DNA of 64,000 bases from a virus: positions 186,001 to 250,000 of IMG/VR virus record IMGVR_UViG_3300043399_000877; one strand, given 5' to 3'. The notes beneath the pieces were generated by a model. The model saw only the letters and a program-made list of their open reading frames with translations, was not told the DNA's origin and did not search any database. The position numbers and the translations under genes are program-made. Positions 34,201-44,825 of the stretch are shown here, piece by piece. Numbering within the stretch: position 1 is the stretch's first letter; each line of letters opens with the position of its first letter.

Positions 34201-37200
34201 AAACTCCAACAAAGTTGGGATTATATCCAAAATTCGTTCCTGAGATATATGTAGATGACACTTACTTAGAACCCAAAACACTCATACGTGGGCACGACGG
34301 TAGTGTAACATTGGCTTACGGTGACTATCGTGACGAGTTAATTCTTGAACTTGAAAAAAGAATATACAATAATATAAAAGTCAAGTACGATCCAAACATT
34401 TTAGATGTCCGTGAGTTTGTTGGTGGATCATTTAGAAACACTGGTTTTTCAAGTAAAGAAATAGATGATATACTAATAACTGACTTTTCACAGTGGATAA
34501 GTTCCCTGGGACCGGTTGATTATAACACAAATACGGCATGGGACGTTTCAAATCCGTTTACATATAATTATAAAAATGCACAAACAGTTACTGATGCAAC
34601 AATAAGCGGATCTTGGAGAAAGATCTTTATGGATCTGTACGACACTGACCGCCCGCACACCCATCCTTGGGAAATGTTGGGGTTCTACAATAAACCATCT
34701 TGGTGGGAAACAGTATATGGTCCTGCACCATACACAAGTAACAACCTAATTCTATGGAATGACATTGAACAGGGAGTAATACGTGAACCAAATAAGTCAG
34801 TAATTAAAAATTCAAAGTATACTAGATTTGGTATAAAATCTTATCTTCCAGTTGACGAAAATGGAAACCTGCTGAGTCCGTATGAAAATAATTATATATC
34901 TCAGATTTCTGTTTACGAGACTAACAAGCCGTTTGTGTTTGGTGACTGGTCACCTGCAGAAACAGCTTGGAGAAAAAGTAGCGAATACCCGTTTGCAATT
35001 ATAACAGCTTGGATGGTCTTACAACCACCAAAAGTTTTTGGATTGGGATTTGATCGTGCAAACATAGTGCGAGATATAAGTGGATCGTTAGTTTATAGAC
35101 ATACTCAAAAGAGAATAAAACTTTCCGATATACTTTTCCCTCAAAAAACAGACACCGTATGCAAAATAACTGGTAATTTGTTAAGCAAGTCTTTGACTGC
35201 CGGTTTAGTAAATTATATTTCCGAATATTTGACAGACGAAACTGCGAGATACGACGAATATTGTTCACGATACAAGAAATTACAAAATAATCTTGCATTT
35301 AGACTTGGTGGTTTTGCAGAAAAATCTAAACTTAAATTAGTGCTTGATAGCAGATCGCCGCTTAACAAGGGTAATGTGTTTGTTCCAGATGAAAATTACA
35401 AAATAATACTCAACAAAAGCAGTGCTCTTGAAACAGTAACTTATAGTGGTGTAATAATTGAAAAACTTTCACAAGGTTTTAGAATTTCCGGTTACGACGT
35501 TGATTCTCCATATTTTGAATTTAATCAACCAACTGTAACACAAACGGATGCATCCGTTGTTATCGGTGGGGTGAGCGAATCTTTTGTCGAATGGAATGAA
35601 AATAATACCTATGCATTAGGCACTGTTGTAAGGTATAACGGATCCTATTATAGAGCAAAAATATCCCACACAAGCGGAGCATCATTTGATGCATCAAAAT
35701 TTGCACAATTGCCCGACCTACCGTTAGTGGGTGGCCGTCGAATACTTATAAGAAAGTTGTTTGATCAAAATACATCTATTATGATGTATGGAACTATTTT
35801 AACAGATATACAGCATGTGGTTGACTTTCTTCTAGGATATCAAAACAGATTAAAAAATATTGGATTTAAGTTTGAATATGTAAATCCCAATACACAGGCA
35901 TTGGAAGACTGGTTACTTGCAGCAAAAGAATTTGTATTCTGGACTACACAAAATTGGGATGCTGGAAGCGTTATAACACTAAGTCCGAGCGCAAATAAAC
36001 TTATATTTGAAAAACCGTATTTTGTAGTTGATAACATTTATGATAGATTCTACAATTATAAAATATTAAAATCTGATGGAACTCCACTTTCTCAGGATTT
36101 AATAAACACTGTTAGAAGTAGCAGTAATGAGTTTAGTCTTGTTACAAAAACAACTACTGAAGACGGAATATATTTTGTAAAGTTACCATTGGTACAAAAA
36201 GAACATGTGGTTCTTGTTGATAACCGAACAGTATTTAACGACGTAATATACGATACTGCACCGGGATATAGACAAGAAAGACTATTAGTTGTCGGTTATC
36301 GTACAGATAACTGGAACGGAAGTTTGAATATACCGGGATTTGTTTATGATCAAGCATTTGTTCGCCAATGGACTCCATGGCAAGATTATCAAGTTGGTGA
36401 TTTGGTAAAATACAAGGAGTTTTACTATAGCTGTAATCAGCACCATGCCGGTCTCGAGCTGTTTAATGACGATTTTTGGAACATTCTACCAGAAAAACCA
36501 ACAACTGCGCTGCTGCCAAACTGGGATTACAAGGCCGGTCAAATAACGCAGTTTTACAGTCTTGAGGTCGAAAACTTTGACACAGAGCAACAACGGCTCG
36601 CACAACACTTGATAGGCTATCAGAAGAGACAGTATCTTGAAAATATAATAAATGACGAGGTAAGCCAATATAAATTCTATCAAGGATTTATACAAGACAA
36701 AGGTACAAAGAATGCTCTTGAAAAATTGTTTAATGCACTTGGAAATAGTGAAAAAGACAGCCTTGAGTTTTATGAAGAATGGGCAATAAGAGTTGGACAA
36801 TACGGTGCTGTTGATACTTTTAAAGAAGTAGAGTTTAAACTTGATGAACGAAAGTACAGACTTGAACCACAAACTGTTGAGCTTGTTGGTATTGAAGATC
36901 CCGACCGCACAGATCTGATTTATCAACTTCCAAAAAGTGAAGTTTACCTAGCACCTGTTGATTATAACAACAATCCGTTCCCACCGATGTATGTTAACAA
37001 AACATACACAAAAAATTCTGGTTATGTAAATCCAACAGATGTTCAATTTACCGTTACTACTTATGACAATATACTATCTCTTGATATTAATCAAATAAAA
37101 GTGGATGATTATGTATGGGTACTAAATCAAAATCAAAGTTGGGACATTTTAAAAGTAGTTAACACTGATTATAAAATAATTCAAATAACTTCTGAAAATA

Positions 37201-40200
37201 ATCAATATTTGATAAAATTCGATAATGTTGTATCCATTAATCCTGGAGATATAGTTGGTATATTCAGTAATGATACAATATTGCAAAAACTATACAAAGT
37301 TAATGAAATTTCTTTAGACACAATATATGTAGATAGTGAAAATGATTTAACTTCAATAGATTTTGAAAGCCTAATATCAACAACGTTTGTTTTTGAGTCA
37401 AGAAGATTTGAAACTTTTGAAGACGTTAATAATTCACTTAAAAATAATCTATATTATGATAATTTAGGTAAAATTTGGATAGACTCTGACGTGAATAACA
37501 AGTGGGTAGTTCTTGAAAATATTCCCACCGGTGAGTCAGTATCTAATATAACTCCGGTGACTGGATATGCAAATTCCGGTTATGGAAAATCATTAGCTGT
37601 AAGCGCAGATAATGCTATTATGGTGGTAGGATTGCCATCCAGTAAGACGGTTGGTGCAATTTTTGTATATCGCAGAACTACTGAATCAACACCTTTTAAT
37701 TCTAAAAATAACTTAATTCAAGTAATTTCTCCAATATCGGGTATAGGTTCAACTCCTAGTTATGGTCATGCTGTTGAAATAACAGCTGATGGCAAATTTA
37801 TCTTTGTGTCAGCACCCAATGCTTCAAATGTAAAAACTTTTTATACTGGGGAAATTAATACAGAAATATCACAGGCATACAACAAAGGTGATATTGTAAG
37901 TGATAATGGCAAACTCTGGAAAGCTAAAAAGAATATATCTTATTCTAATGCAGCAGACTTCCTGGATGACTGGGAACCAACTTATGCTATAAGTCATAAT
38001 AGCGATGGTGTGTCTTCTGGACTCGACAATCAAGGCTTGGTTTTTATATATGAAAAAGATATAACTTCAAATGTTTATATATTTAAAGATGCAATAACGA
38101 GCCCCTTCCCAGATCAAAATGAGCAATTCGGTTATACAATAAAATCATCAATAGAGAATAATGTCTACACGTTGTTTGTTGGTGCGCCCGGTAGCGGAAC
38201 TGTTTATGTAATTGACAATGCCAATGGAAGTTTTGGTTATAGGACAGCAAACGCATACGTTGGTAGTTACAAAGACACTTATTACTATTCCGAAGATGAT
38301 ATAGTTTGGCACAGTGGAAACTTTTATAAAGCAATAACAAATGTTGAATTTGAAGCAACTTTTGATGCTGAAAAATGGACACTTCTTTCAAACGCGGTGG
38401 CTTATACGTCTGCAATTCCGGGCATGGTTCCTGACACTGGATTACTGGGTTCTGAAGATGTGGGTAAAGCGTTCGATGTGAGTGATGATGGCTTGGTAAT
38501 TGCTGTTGTTGGAAAAAGAAGTTTAGAAAACGGCCCCAACAATGTTGTTAGCATTTATCGTATGATAGACGGCAATTATACATACGCTCAAACTATACAA
38601 AGTTTGAATAATTACGAATCTTTTGGAACTTCAGTATCTGTATCAGCTGACGGAAACAAGGTAGCAATCGGTGCGCCCAATAACGATTCACAAGGTGTAG
38701 ATAACGGGCAGGTGTATGTTTACAGACTTGTAAACACAAATTACACATTAGAACAAACTATTGTAAGTCCTGCAAACGAATTTAACGAAATGTTTGGGCA
38801 AGTGGTTCAGTTCAACGGATTAAACCTGTTAATTGGGAGTAAAAACGGTGATACAAAAGTTGCAACAACATTTGATGAAAACAGTACTACATTTGATAAT
38901 GGATTTACAGTTTTTAGTTCAACAAATATAAACACCGGAAACATATATGTTTATGAAAATTTAAGTAATTATTTGGTTTATGCTGAAACAAAATATGCAA
39001 CAGCACTAGGCACATATGAACTTACTGGATTTGTTGCCGTAGACAATCACATATATGTAGCTTTGCCAACTTTTGGAAATACTGGAAAAATAGTTGACAT
39101 TAGATCTGATAACCAAAATGCATGGAATGAAATTGCTTCACCAGTTGACGCTGTGGATCTAAACCGTATTAAAAATGTTTATCTTTACAGTACTGAAACA
39201 AACAGCATTTTGTTAAATCTGGATTATGTTGATCCAAGACAGGGAAAAATAGCAGGTCCAGCAGACCAAGAAATAGCTTTTAAAACATATTACGATCCTG
39301 CGGTTTACAATTATACAGACGGTGAGCAAAATGTTATAGTTGATGAGGATATGGCTTGGACTTTCCAAAATGTAGGAAAACTTTGGTGGGATGTGAGTAC
39401 TTCAAAATGGTTTAACCCTTACCAGGGCGACTCACAATATCGAGTTACATACTGGAATCAACTTCTGCCAGATTCAACTGTTGATGTGTACGAGTGGGTG
39501 GAAACAACACTATTACCAAGCCAATGGGATAGTATTGCTGATACAAATGAGGGATTTGCAAGAGGTGTAAGTGGTCAGAGCCTGTATGGTGATGCAGTTT
39601 ACACTTCTCGTAAAATATTTAATGATTCAAATACTGAATATACCGACTTGTATTATTATTGGGTTAAGAACAAAAGAATACTGCCCAATACAACGTTCAG
39701 AAGCTTGACTGCTGAAGCAGTAACCAATCTTATAAGAAATCCGCAATCATTTGGATATAGATTTATTGCTTTTACTGGTACTGATCGGTTTACAATTTAT
39801 AACAGTAAATCATTGATTGATGAAAACAATGTTGTACTACATGTATCATATTACAATGACAACGCACCCATTAATTTAAATATTCATAACGAGTATCAAA
39901 TACTGAGTGAAAACCTAAGTACAAGCAGGCCATCAAACGAAGTAGAGAAAAAATGGATAGACAGTCTTGTCGGTTATGATATAAATCGCAAAACGGTACC
40001 TGATGCATCACTTCCTGTTAAAAACAAATATGGTATTTTGAATTCACCTAGACAGGGAATGTTTGTAAATCGCACATATGCATTGCAACAAACAATTGAA
40101 AGAATCAACTCTGTTTTTACAGAAAATAACATTGCAGACGGGTATGATTTGACACTGCTGTATTCCAAAGATTCTGTACCAAATGCACTATCTGGGTTGT

Positions 40201-43200
40201 ATGATGTAGTTGTTGACACTCATAGCGAATTGCGCTTTGTGAATGTTGCAAGAGTTGAACAGGCAAAGTTAACACCGATTATTGAAGATGGAAGAATAAT
40301 TGAAATACAGATAGATAATCCAGGCCGCGGCTACAAGTTCGCTCCTAATGTTTTTGTAAACGACACATACGGTCGTGGAGCAACATTTAGTGTGACTTTA
40401 GATACTCTTGGAAAAATTGCAAGTGTTGAAGTTATAAAATCTGGAGAAAATTATTCAGAAGAATCAAGTATCTATGTTCGAGAATTCTCAGTATTAGTAA
40501 ACACTGATGAAACATCCGATAACAAGTGGACGATATATGAGTGGAACGTCTTAACTCAAGAATGGAATAGATCAATTGTACAGAGTTACGATACTACACA
40601 ATATTGGTTCTTTACTGACTGGTACAGCCCAGGTTACTCAAGTGCAACAAAAATAGATTATGTTGTAGATTATCCATATCTTTTAAGCTCTATACAAGAC
40701 AAAATAGGCGACATAACCAAAGTAAACAACCTTGGATCCGGTGGTTGGGCAATACTCAAGAAAATAGACAGCAAAAATACAACAGACTACACTGTCAATT
40801 ATCAAACCATTGCTAGACAAAATGGTACTATACAATTGAGTACAAAACTTTACGATTTTGCTGCAAACCTATCCGGATTTGACGCAAACATTTATGGAAC
40901 CGCAAGTTATGACACTGAGCCAGTTGTTGAACTTAGAAAAATATTTGAATGTTTAAAGAACGACATATTTGTGGGTGATCTTGAAATTGAGTGGAATAAA
41001 TTGTTCTTCTCAAGCTTGCGTTATGTATTGAGTGAACAACCAAATGTTGATTGGGTATTCAAAACTTCGTTTGTTAAAGTAAAACACAATTTTGGTAAAT
41101 TAGATCAAAAGGTTACTTTTAAAAATAACAATTTGGATAGTTACCAAGATTATGTAAATGAGGTAAAGCCGTATAGCACTAAGATTAGAGAATTTGTAAG
41201 TTCTTACGAACAAACTGATCCTACTGGAACAGCCACATTTGACTTTGACAATCCAGCTTTTTATAATCCAGAAACTATGAAAATAGAAAATACCTATGAA
41301 GTAGTGCTTGGTGGAAAACTAGCCGGAGTTTCCGATAACACAAATAACATATGGCTTGACAACGTGGGGTATAAAGTTGTTGAGATACGAATAATAAATT
41401 CAGGAAAGGACTTTGCAGTCCCGCCAAAAGTAATGGTTGACGGCGGAACGGTTCCGGTTAAGGTTTACCTACAACGTGGAAAAATAAACTACATTGAAGT
41501 ACTGCCACATAACAAGAGATACCTAACAGCCCCAGAAGTTGTGATAGAAGTATTGGATGAAGATAACGAGTCCAAGCCAAAAGCCATTGCAATATTGGGC
41601 GATGGTTTAACAAAAACGTTCAATATAGGAATGAATTTTGATCGTATATCCAAGACTCCACTGTATCAAAGCGTAAGGGCAACTGAACAATTTTTTGGAA
41701 CAGGGACTAAAACCGAATTTGCGCTTAAATGGCCAATAAACATTGATAATAAAAAAGTAGAAGTTTTTGTTGATGGAACAGAAATTCTATTTGACGAATA
41801 TGATGTTCTAAACGTGTCTGATGACAAAAAAACATACAAACGCATGTTGGGTATGCTTGAATTTAAACAGCCTCCGGTACAAGGTAGTAAAATAATAATA
41901 AATTATGATCGCGATGTATCAATGTTTGATGCAGTTGATCGCATAACATATTTTTACAAGCCTTCAGCCGGCATGCCTGGAGAGTTAGCACAACTTATGT
42001 CAGGAATTGAATATGGCGGAGTAAATGTAACCAGTTACGGATTTGGTAACGAACAAGGGTATGGGGCCGGTGGATTTGGTACAGTGCCGTGGGACACATA
42101 CGACTTGCTTTCCGACGACCGTCAGTACACAATTAATACTAGAAGAAGAAGACTGACTCTTGAAAAACCGTTTGACCGCGGAGAAATATACAACGTATAC
42201 CTTAATAATGTTCGCGTAGATGATCCAAATTACGGAACAGTCAGACCAGTTACCAACCCCAATGCAATGCTAAAAAGTATAATTGGAAACGGAACTTCGT
42301 TGACCTATACAATACCAAATACTCTAGTATATGTGGATGGCGATACTCTTATTTTTAGAAAGAGCACAAGTGACGGAAGTTTTGCTCCGAGAGACTTTAG
42401 TTATGACAGCATAGTACAGGGCGGGACCTTCCTGCCAGGATCAGCATCTGGTCTTGCTGCAAGCGACATAACAGTAGACGGTGAAGGTTTTGTAACTCGC
42501 ACAACAAGCGAGGGACCAGAAGAACTAGTTCCTGGACAGATAACAGACACACTTGACGTTAGTGTATATCATTCACCAACCGACGGATCAGGTCTCATAA
42601 GTTCAATTATACATAAAATTTACAATGGTCAAAAGACTTTTGCAATACCGGGTGATCCGATCACAAATGAAGCTATTTTTGTAAAAATAGAAAATGAGAT
42701 ATTGGGCGACGACGAGTATACAATCAATCATAAAAACGATGCTATAGTACTTAAAAATTCATATCCAGACGGTACATTCCTGTCAATACTAACAGTTGGA
42801 CCGAGCGGTAAAAACATTTATGAATATAACAAATTTGTTATAAGAAATAGAGTTTACAAATATCAACTTCCAGTAGTTTATCCATCAAACGCAGTGGTTG
42901 TATTGTCTCTAAATGGCGAGTTTTTGAGACAAAATGTTGATTACTCGGTAGCAGTGTCATCATCCGGAAAATTAGAAATAATATTCCCAACTGATAAGGT
43001 GATTGCAAACGATGTGGTAAATTATATAATATTTGCAGATACCGTAAACAATTTCAGTAGAGTTTCAATAGACAACACATTTATACCAGATGGTATAAAA
43101 ACTGTACATAAATTTGACGGTATGAAAAACCCTGTACCATTTAATACAAAACCGCTGGCACATAAAGTTTTAGTAAAAGTTGATGATACGATTCTAAATG

Positions 43201-44798
43201 CTGGATATTCGAAAAAGTTTGTAATACAACCAGGAGCAACATATAAAGTTGATACTTGGGCAATTGAATCTTCTGTAACTATAACAGAGTCAACTATAGT
43301 TGTTTTCCTTGATGGTCAAGAATTACCAAAATCTAGATACAATTGGAATCCATCCACAAAGTCTATAGAATTAATAGAACCAGAAAAATTCACAACTGGG
43401 TCAGAATTAGAAGTTACTGCTATAGACAATGCAGATTATTACTTTGTGGATACAGTAGTTGACGTTTTTGACATTTATAATGATCCACTCAATATGGAAC
43501 AAATATTGTCAGGTCGCAATAGTTTTGTTCTTACAGCCTTTGATGGAACAACCTATAACATAAACAAATTTACAGTTTCTAAAAATACAATAACTATGGA
43601 TTCATATTTAAATAATTTACCAGAGATTGTTTTACAAAACCCGCTTATGGGTATTGTTGTGCCTCCGCTAATTTATACTGTAAATATCAGAAATATACGT
43701 TACGTTGCTTCGTCTACTATGACGTTCGATCAGCCACCACCAGTGGGATCAAAGGTTGAAATATATCAGTTTAGTAACCATGATATAAACAACTTTGAAA
43801 GAGTGTCTTATGATCTTCTGGAAAGAAACAGTTTGATTTTAGATCCAAATGACGAAACTCAAAGAAACCTAGTGTCAAGTGGATTTATTAACCTGCGTTC
43901 GCCAGTTTATGGCACAAATTATGCATGGGTTATAAAAAATGGAAAACTGTTAACTCCTAATGCTGATTATGTTATTACACTTGACAAAGCTGCAATCGAA
44001 ATGAAAACACAGTTAATTACTGGTGATCATATTGAAGTTTTGACTTTTAACTCGGTTCCGAGCTTAAAGCGTTACGGATTCCGCATATTTAAGGACATGC
44101 TTGATAGATTCTCATATAAGAGAATCAATCAAAATAAAGTTTTTAGACTTGCAAAGCCTTTGAATTTTTATGACAAAAACATAACGCTTGTGTCTGCGGA
44201 AGGACTTTTTGTACCAAATCGAATAAACAACGTGCCGGGCATATTGTTTATTGGTAGTGAACGTATAGAATACTTTGAAATAAATGGAAATGTTATTTCA
44301 GATATACGCCGAGGCACTCTTGGTACCGGTGTGAGTGAACAATACGCAGTTGGGGCATTGGCATATGATCAAAACACTTACGAAAACGTAAAATATGCTG
44401 ACGAGTTTGTAACACAAACGTTCACATCAGACGGGATACAAACAAGATTTACTCTAGACTTTGCTTTAACTGAATGGATGCAAAGATTTGGATTAAGCGA
44501 AAATGACCTAAAAGACATGTTCGATGTCAAAGTAGCAGGCCGCCGTTTGGAAAAGAATTCAACTAAAAAGTATAACCCAAATATTGAGTTGGATAGCCCA
44601 GAAGCTGATCAGACAGTGCAGTCCGAGTACTACATAGACGTGAACAATAACCAACTTGTGTTGAGAAAAGTACCAGTTAACGGAGTTAAAATTGTAATAA
44701 TGAGAAAACTCGGAAAAATATGGAATGATTATGGTAAGTCTCTTGCTGATAGTTTAACTGATGTGTCGGCTTTCTTGCTAGATACAAGTGGGCAATAA
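31230..44798 (+). CDS. Giant baseplate/tail protein, 4,522 aa (gp7 position), mosaic of binding modules
   Basis: The frame is open for 13.5 kb without interruption. The first 250 residues (F-Y-V-W-N-P-N-I-D-F-D-K-F-T, then F-R-E-Y-Y-W-L-P-N-G-P) suggest a wedge protein at the T4 gp7 position; T4 gp7 has 1,032 residues. Embedded modules are: four chitin-binding-like repeats at about 1450, 1714, 2214 and 2350 (pattern Y-x-x-G-D-x-V-x-x-x-G-x-x-Y/W-x-A/C); an FG-GAP-type beta-propeller at about 2110-2560 with blades such as F-G-T-S-V-S-V-S-A-D-G-N-K-V-A-I-G-A-P; and a C-terminal third (about 3480-4480) of repeated beta-sandwich units with V-x-V-F-V-D-G-x-E-I or similar. It probably forms the outer wedge plus a host-surface-binding apparatus. 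Late expression with gp6 is expected. Confidence 0.75.
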   Translation: MSTFKQNESALPVPGTNEKKSEYLLPKFFRTDTNKKFLGSTVDQLISSGSVEKINAFVGRRTAKSKDITKVENYLPDVTPDRENYQFEPSLIEVDELDNVTYYKDYIDYVGQLKNFKSQAANHSKMNSQEFYVWNPNIDFDKFTNFREYYWLPNGPLSIPVYGKSREIESTYTVKTERDDDNVAYVFSPNGFTRNPTLTLYRGETYYFEINAKGYGMAFAINRTFLDLDPVKVNDRGQNVSALYTKGVDSSEDYVEKGTIKFKVPDDAPDTLFYVSETDINVSGVINIKNIEENTFIDVDNEIVGKKTYNSTQGIAFSNGMKVSFLGDVTPEKYNTGNWYVEGVGDAIRLVSEIDLDIPAQFTEVKNTPFDGVEFDTFPLENSSGFPSEKDYIVINRASADGNPWSRYNRWFHQDVILQSAKINNQSIALDQDARAKRPIIEFEAGLRLFNHGTQVKGIVDLVDNFTRDVFSTVEGSLGYYVDNTPLSDGMRVLFTADTDPRVRGRIYQVKFIVHNAKTIITLIPTDDSEPAVDQVVVVRMGEKFAGSTFYYSGSNWRQSQKKTKINQHPLFDLYDSNGVSFANKSVYPASNFVGNRIFGYKIGSSVVDAELGFSLTYQNIANIGDIVFEFDLLKKSFIYQKDNTNFEITTDTGFVRKYNYLGNRFEYVSGWVKSDEPSKQYVIRQYTASGLNESFKIDVYKDSASLNDLDVKVFVNNNFKFITKDYTLVKIFSDLYVKFNYSLEENDNVVIKCHSSANKTANGYYEIPLNFEKNPLNENITDFTLGQVNDHVSSIIEDLTAFSGTFPGSGNLRDLGNYKVFGKKFLQHSGPVNLALFNVTNQTANAVKAIRKSKKDYALFKKQFLKAAYDSPFTGGAREHVDYIFSVLNADKTESMPYFSSDMVPYTGNRFVEYNVIDAGSVYYALPEVFSLDNLCTRAVLVYINENQLIHDIDYIFDADGFVKINKPLAIGDVIQISYYENTNGSFVPQTPTKLGLYPKFVPEIYVDDTYLEPKTLIRGHDGSVTLAYGDYRDELILELEKRIYNNIKVKYDPNILDVREFVGGSFRNTGFSSKEIDDILITDFSQWISSLGPVDYNTNTAWDVSNPFTYNYKNAQTVTDATISGSWRKIFMDLYDTDRPHTHPWEMLGFYNKPSWWETVYGPAPYTSNNLILWNDIEQGVIREPNKSVIKNSKYTRFGIKSYLPVDENGNLLSPYENNYISQISVYETNKPFVFGDWSPAETAWRKSSEYPFAIITAWMVLQPPKVFGLGFDRANIVRDISGSLVYRHTQKRIKLSDILFPQKTDTVCKITGNLLSKSLTAGLVNYISEYLTDETARYDEYCSRYKKLQNNLAFRLGGFAEKSKLKLVLDSRSPLNKGNVFVPDENYKIILNKSSALETVTYSGVIIEKLSQGFRISGYDVDSPYFEFNQPTVTQTDASVVIGGVSESFVEWNENNTYALGTVVRYNGSYYRAKISHTSGASFDASKFAQLPDLPLVGGRRILIRKLFDQNTSIMMYGTILTDIQHVVDFLLGYQNRLKNIGFKFEYVNPNTQALEDWLLAAKEFVFWTTQNWDAGSVITLSPSANKLIFEKPYFVVDNIYDRFYNYKILKSDGTPLSQDLINTVRSSSNEFSLVTKTTTEDGIYFVKLPLVQKEHVVLVDNRTVFNDVIYDTAPGYRQERLLVVGYRTDNWNGSLNIPGFVYDQAFVRQWTPWQDYQVGDLVKYKEFYYSCNQHHAGLELFNDDFWNILPEKPTTALLPNWDYKAGQITQFYSLEVENFDTEQQRLAQHLIGYQKRQYLENIINDEVSQYKFYQGFIQDKGTKNALEKLFNALGNSEKDSLEFYEEWAIRVGQYGAVDTFKEVEFKLDERKYRLEPQTVELVGIEDPDRTDLIYQLPKSEVYLAPVDYNNNPFPPMYVNKTYTKNSGYVNPTDVQFTVTTYDNILSLDINQIKVDDYVWVLNQNQSWDILKVVNTDYKIIQITSENNQYLIKFDNVVSINPGDIVGIFSNDTILQKLYKVNEISLDTIYVDSENDLTSIDFESLISTTFVFESRRFETFEDVNNSLKNNLYYDNLGKIWIDSDVNNKWVVLENIPTGESVSNITPVTGYANSGYGKSLAVSADNAIMVVGLPSSKTVGAIFVYRRTTESTPFNSKNNLIQVISPISGIGSTPSYGHAVEITADGKFIFVSAPNASNVKTFYTGEINTEISQAYNKGDIVSDNGKLWKAKKNISYSNAADFLDDWEPTYAISHNSDGVSSGLDNQGLVFIYEKDITSNVYIFKDAITSPFPDQNEQFGYTIKSSIENNVYTLFVGAPGSGTVYVIDNANGSFGYRTANAYVGSYKDTYYYSEDDIVWHSGNFYKAITNVEFEATFDAEKWTLLSNAVAYTSAIPGMVPDTGLLGSEDVGKAFDVSDDGLVIAVVGKRSLENGPNNVVSIYRMIDGNYTYAQTIQSLNNYESFGTSVSVSADGNKVAIGAPNNDSQGVDNGQVYVYRLVNTNYTLEQTIVSPANEFNEMFGQVVQFNGLNLLIGSKNGDTKVATTFDENSTTFDNGFTVFSSTNINTGNIYVYENLSNYLVYAETKYATALGTYELTGFVAVDNHIYVALPTFGNTGKIVDIRSDNQNAWNEIASPVDAVDLNRIKNVYLYSTETNSILLNLDYVDPRQGKIAGPADQEIAFKTYYDPAVYNYTDGEQNVIVDEDMAWTFQNVGKLWWDVSTSKWFNPYQGDSQYRVTYWNQLLPDSTVDVYEWVETTLLPSQWDSIADTNEGFARGVSGQSLYGDAVYTSRKIFNDSNTEYTDLYYYWVKNKRILPNTTFRSLTAEAVTNLIRNPQSFGYRFIAFTGTDRFTIYNSKSLIDENNVVLHVSYYNDNAPINLNIHNEYQILSENLSTSRPSNEVEKKWIDSLVGYDINRKTVPDASLPVKNKYGILNSPRQGMFVNRTYALQQTIERINSVFTENNIADGYDLTLLYSKDSVPNALSGLYDVVVDTHSELRFVNVARVEQAKLTPIIEDGRIIEIQIDNPGRGYKFAPNVFVNDTYGRGATFSVTLDTLGKIASVEVIKSGENYSEESSIYVREFSVLVNTDETSDNKWTIYEWNVLTQEWNRSIVQSYDTTQYWFFTDWYSPGYSSATKIDYVVDYPYLLSSIQDKIGDITKVNNLGSGGWAILKKIDSKNTTDYTVNYQTIARQNGTIQLSTKLYDFAANLSGFDANIYGTASYDTEPVVELRKIFECLKNDIFVGDLEIEWNKLFFSSLRYVLSEQPNVDWVFKTSFVKVKHNFGKLDQKVTFKNNNLDSYQDYVNEVKPYSTKIREFVSSYEQTDPTGTATFDFDNPAFYNPETMKIENTYEVVLGGKLAGVSDNTNNIWLDNVGYKVVEIRIINSGKDFAVPPKVMVDGGTVPVKVYLQRGKINYIEVLPHNKRYLTAPEVVIEVLDEDNESKPKAIAILGDGLTKTFNIGMNFDRISKTPLYQSVRATEQFFGTGTKTEFALKWPINIDNKKVEVFVDGTEILFDEYDVLNVSDDKKTYKRMLGMLEFKQPPVQGSKIIINYDRDVSMFDAVDRITYFYKPSAGMPGELAQLMSGIEYGGVNVTSYGFGNEQGYGAGGFGTVPWDTYDLLSDDRQYTINTRRRRLTLEKPFDRGEIYNVYLNNVRVDDPNYGTVRPVTNPNAMLKSIIGNGTSLTYTIPNTLVYVDGDTLIFRKSTSDGSFAPRDFSYDSIVQGGTFLPGSASGLAASDITVDGEGFVTRTTSEGPEELVPGQITDTLDVSVYHSPTDGSGLISSIIHKIYNGQKTFAIPGDPITNEAIFVKIENEILGDDEYTINHKNDAIVLKNSYPDGTFLSILTVGPSGKNIYEYNKFVIRNRVYKYQLPVVYPSNAVVVLSLNGEFLRQNVDYSVAVSSSGKLEIIFPTDKVIANDVVNYIIFADTVNNFSRVSIDNTFIPDGIKTVHKFDGMKNPVPFNTKPLAHKVLVKVDDTILNAGYSKKFVIQPGATYKVDTWAIESSVTITESTIVVFLDGQELPKSRYNWNPSTKSIELIEPEKFTTGSELEVTAIDNADYYFVDTVVDVFDIYNDPLNMEQILSGRNSFVLTAFDGTTYNINKFTVSKNTITMDSYLNNLPEIVLQNPLMGIVVPPLIYTVNIRNIRYVASSTMTFDQPPPVGSKVEIYQFSNHDINNFERVSYDLLERNSLILDPNDETQRNLVSSGFINLRSPVYGTNYAWVIKNGKLLTPNADYVITLDKAAIEMKTQLITGDHIEVLTFNSVPSLKRYGFRIFKDMLDRFSYKRINQNKVFRLAKPLNFYDKNITLVSAEGLFVPNRINNVPGILFIGSERIEYFEINGNVISDIRRGTLGTGVSEQYAVGALAYDQNTYENVKYADEFVTQTFTSDGIQTRFTLDFALTEWMQRFGLSENDLKDMFDVKVAGRRLEKNSTKKYNPNIELDSPEADQTVQSEYYIDVNNNQLVLRKVPVNGVKIVIMRKLGKIWNDYGKSLADSLTDVSAFLLDTSGQ

Positions 44799-44801
44799 AC
44801 T

Positions 44802-44809
44802 AATAAATA
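44802..44809 (+). promoter_or_regulatory. Late promoter octamer AATAAATA before the gp8-position gene
   Basis: AATAAATA ends 16 bases before the chosen ATG at 44826. The expected transcription start (about 44815) would exclude the upstream in-frame ATG at 44814, supporting the 44826 start. Confidence 0.55.
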
Positions 44810-44825
44810 ATGTATGGGGAATAAA

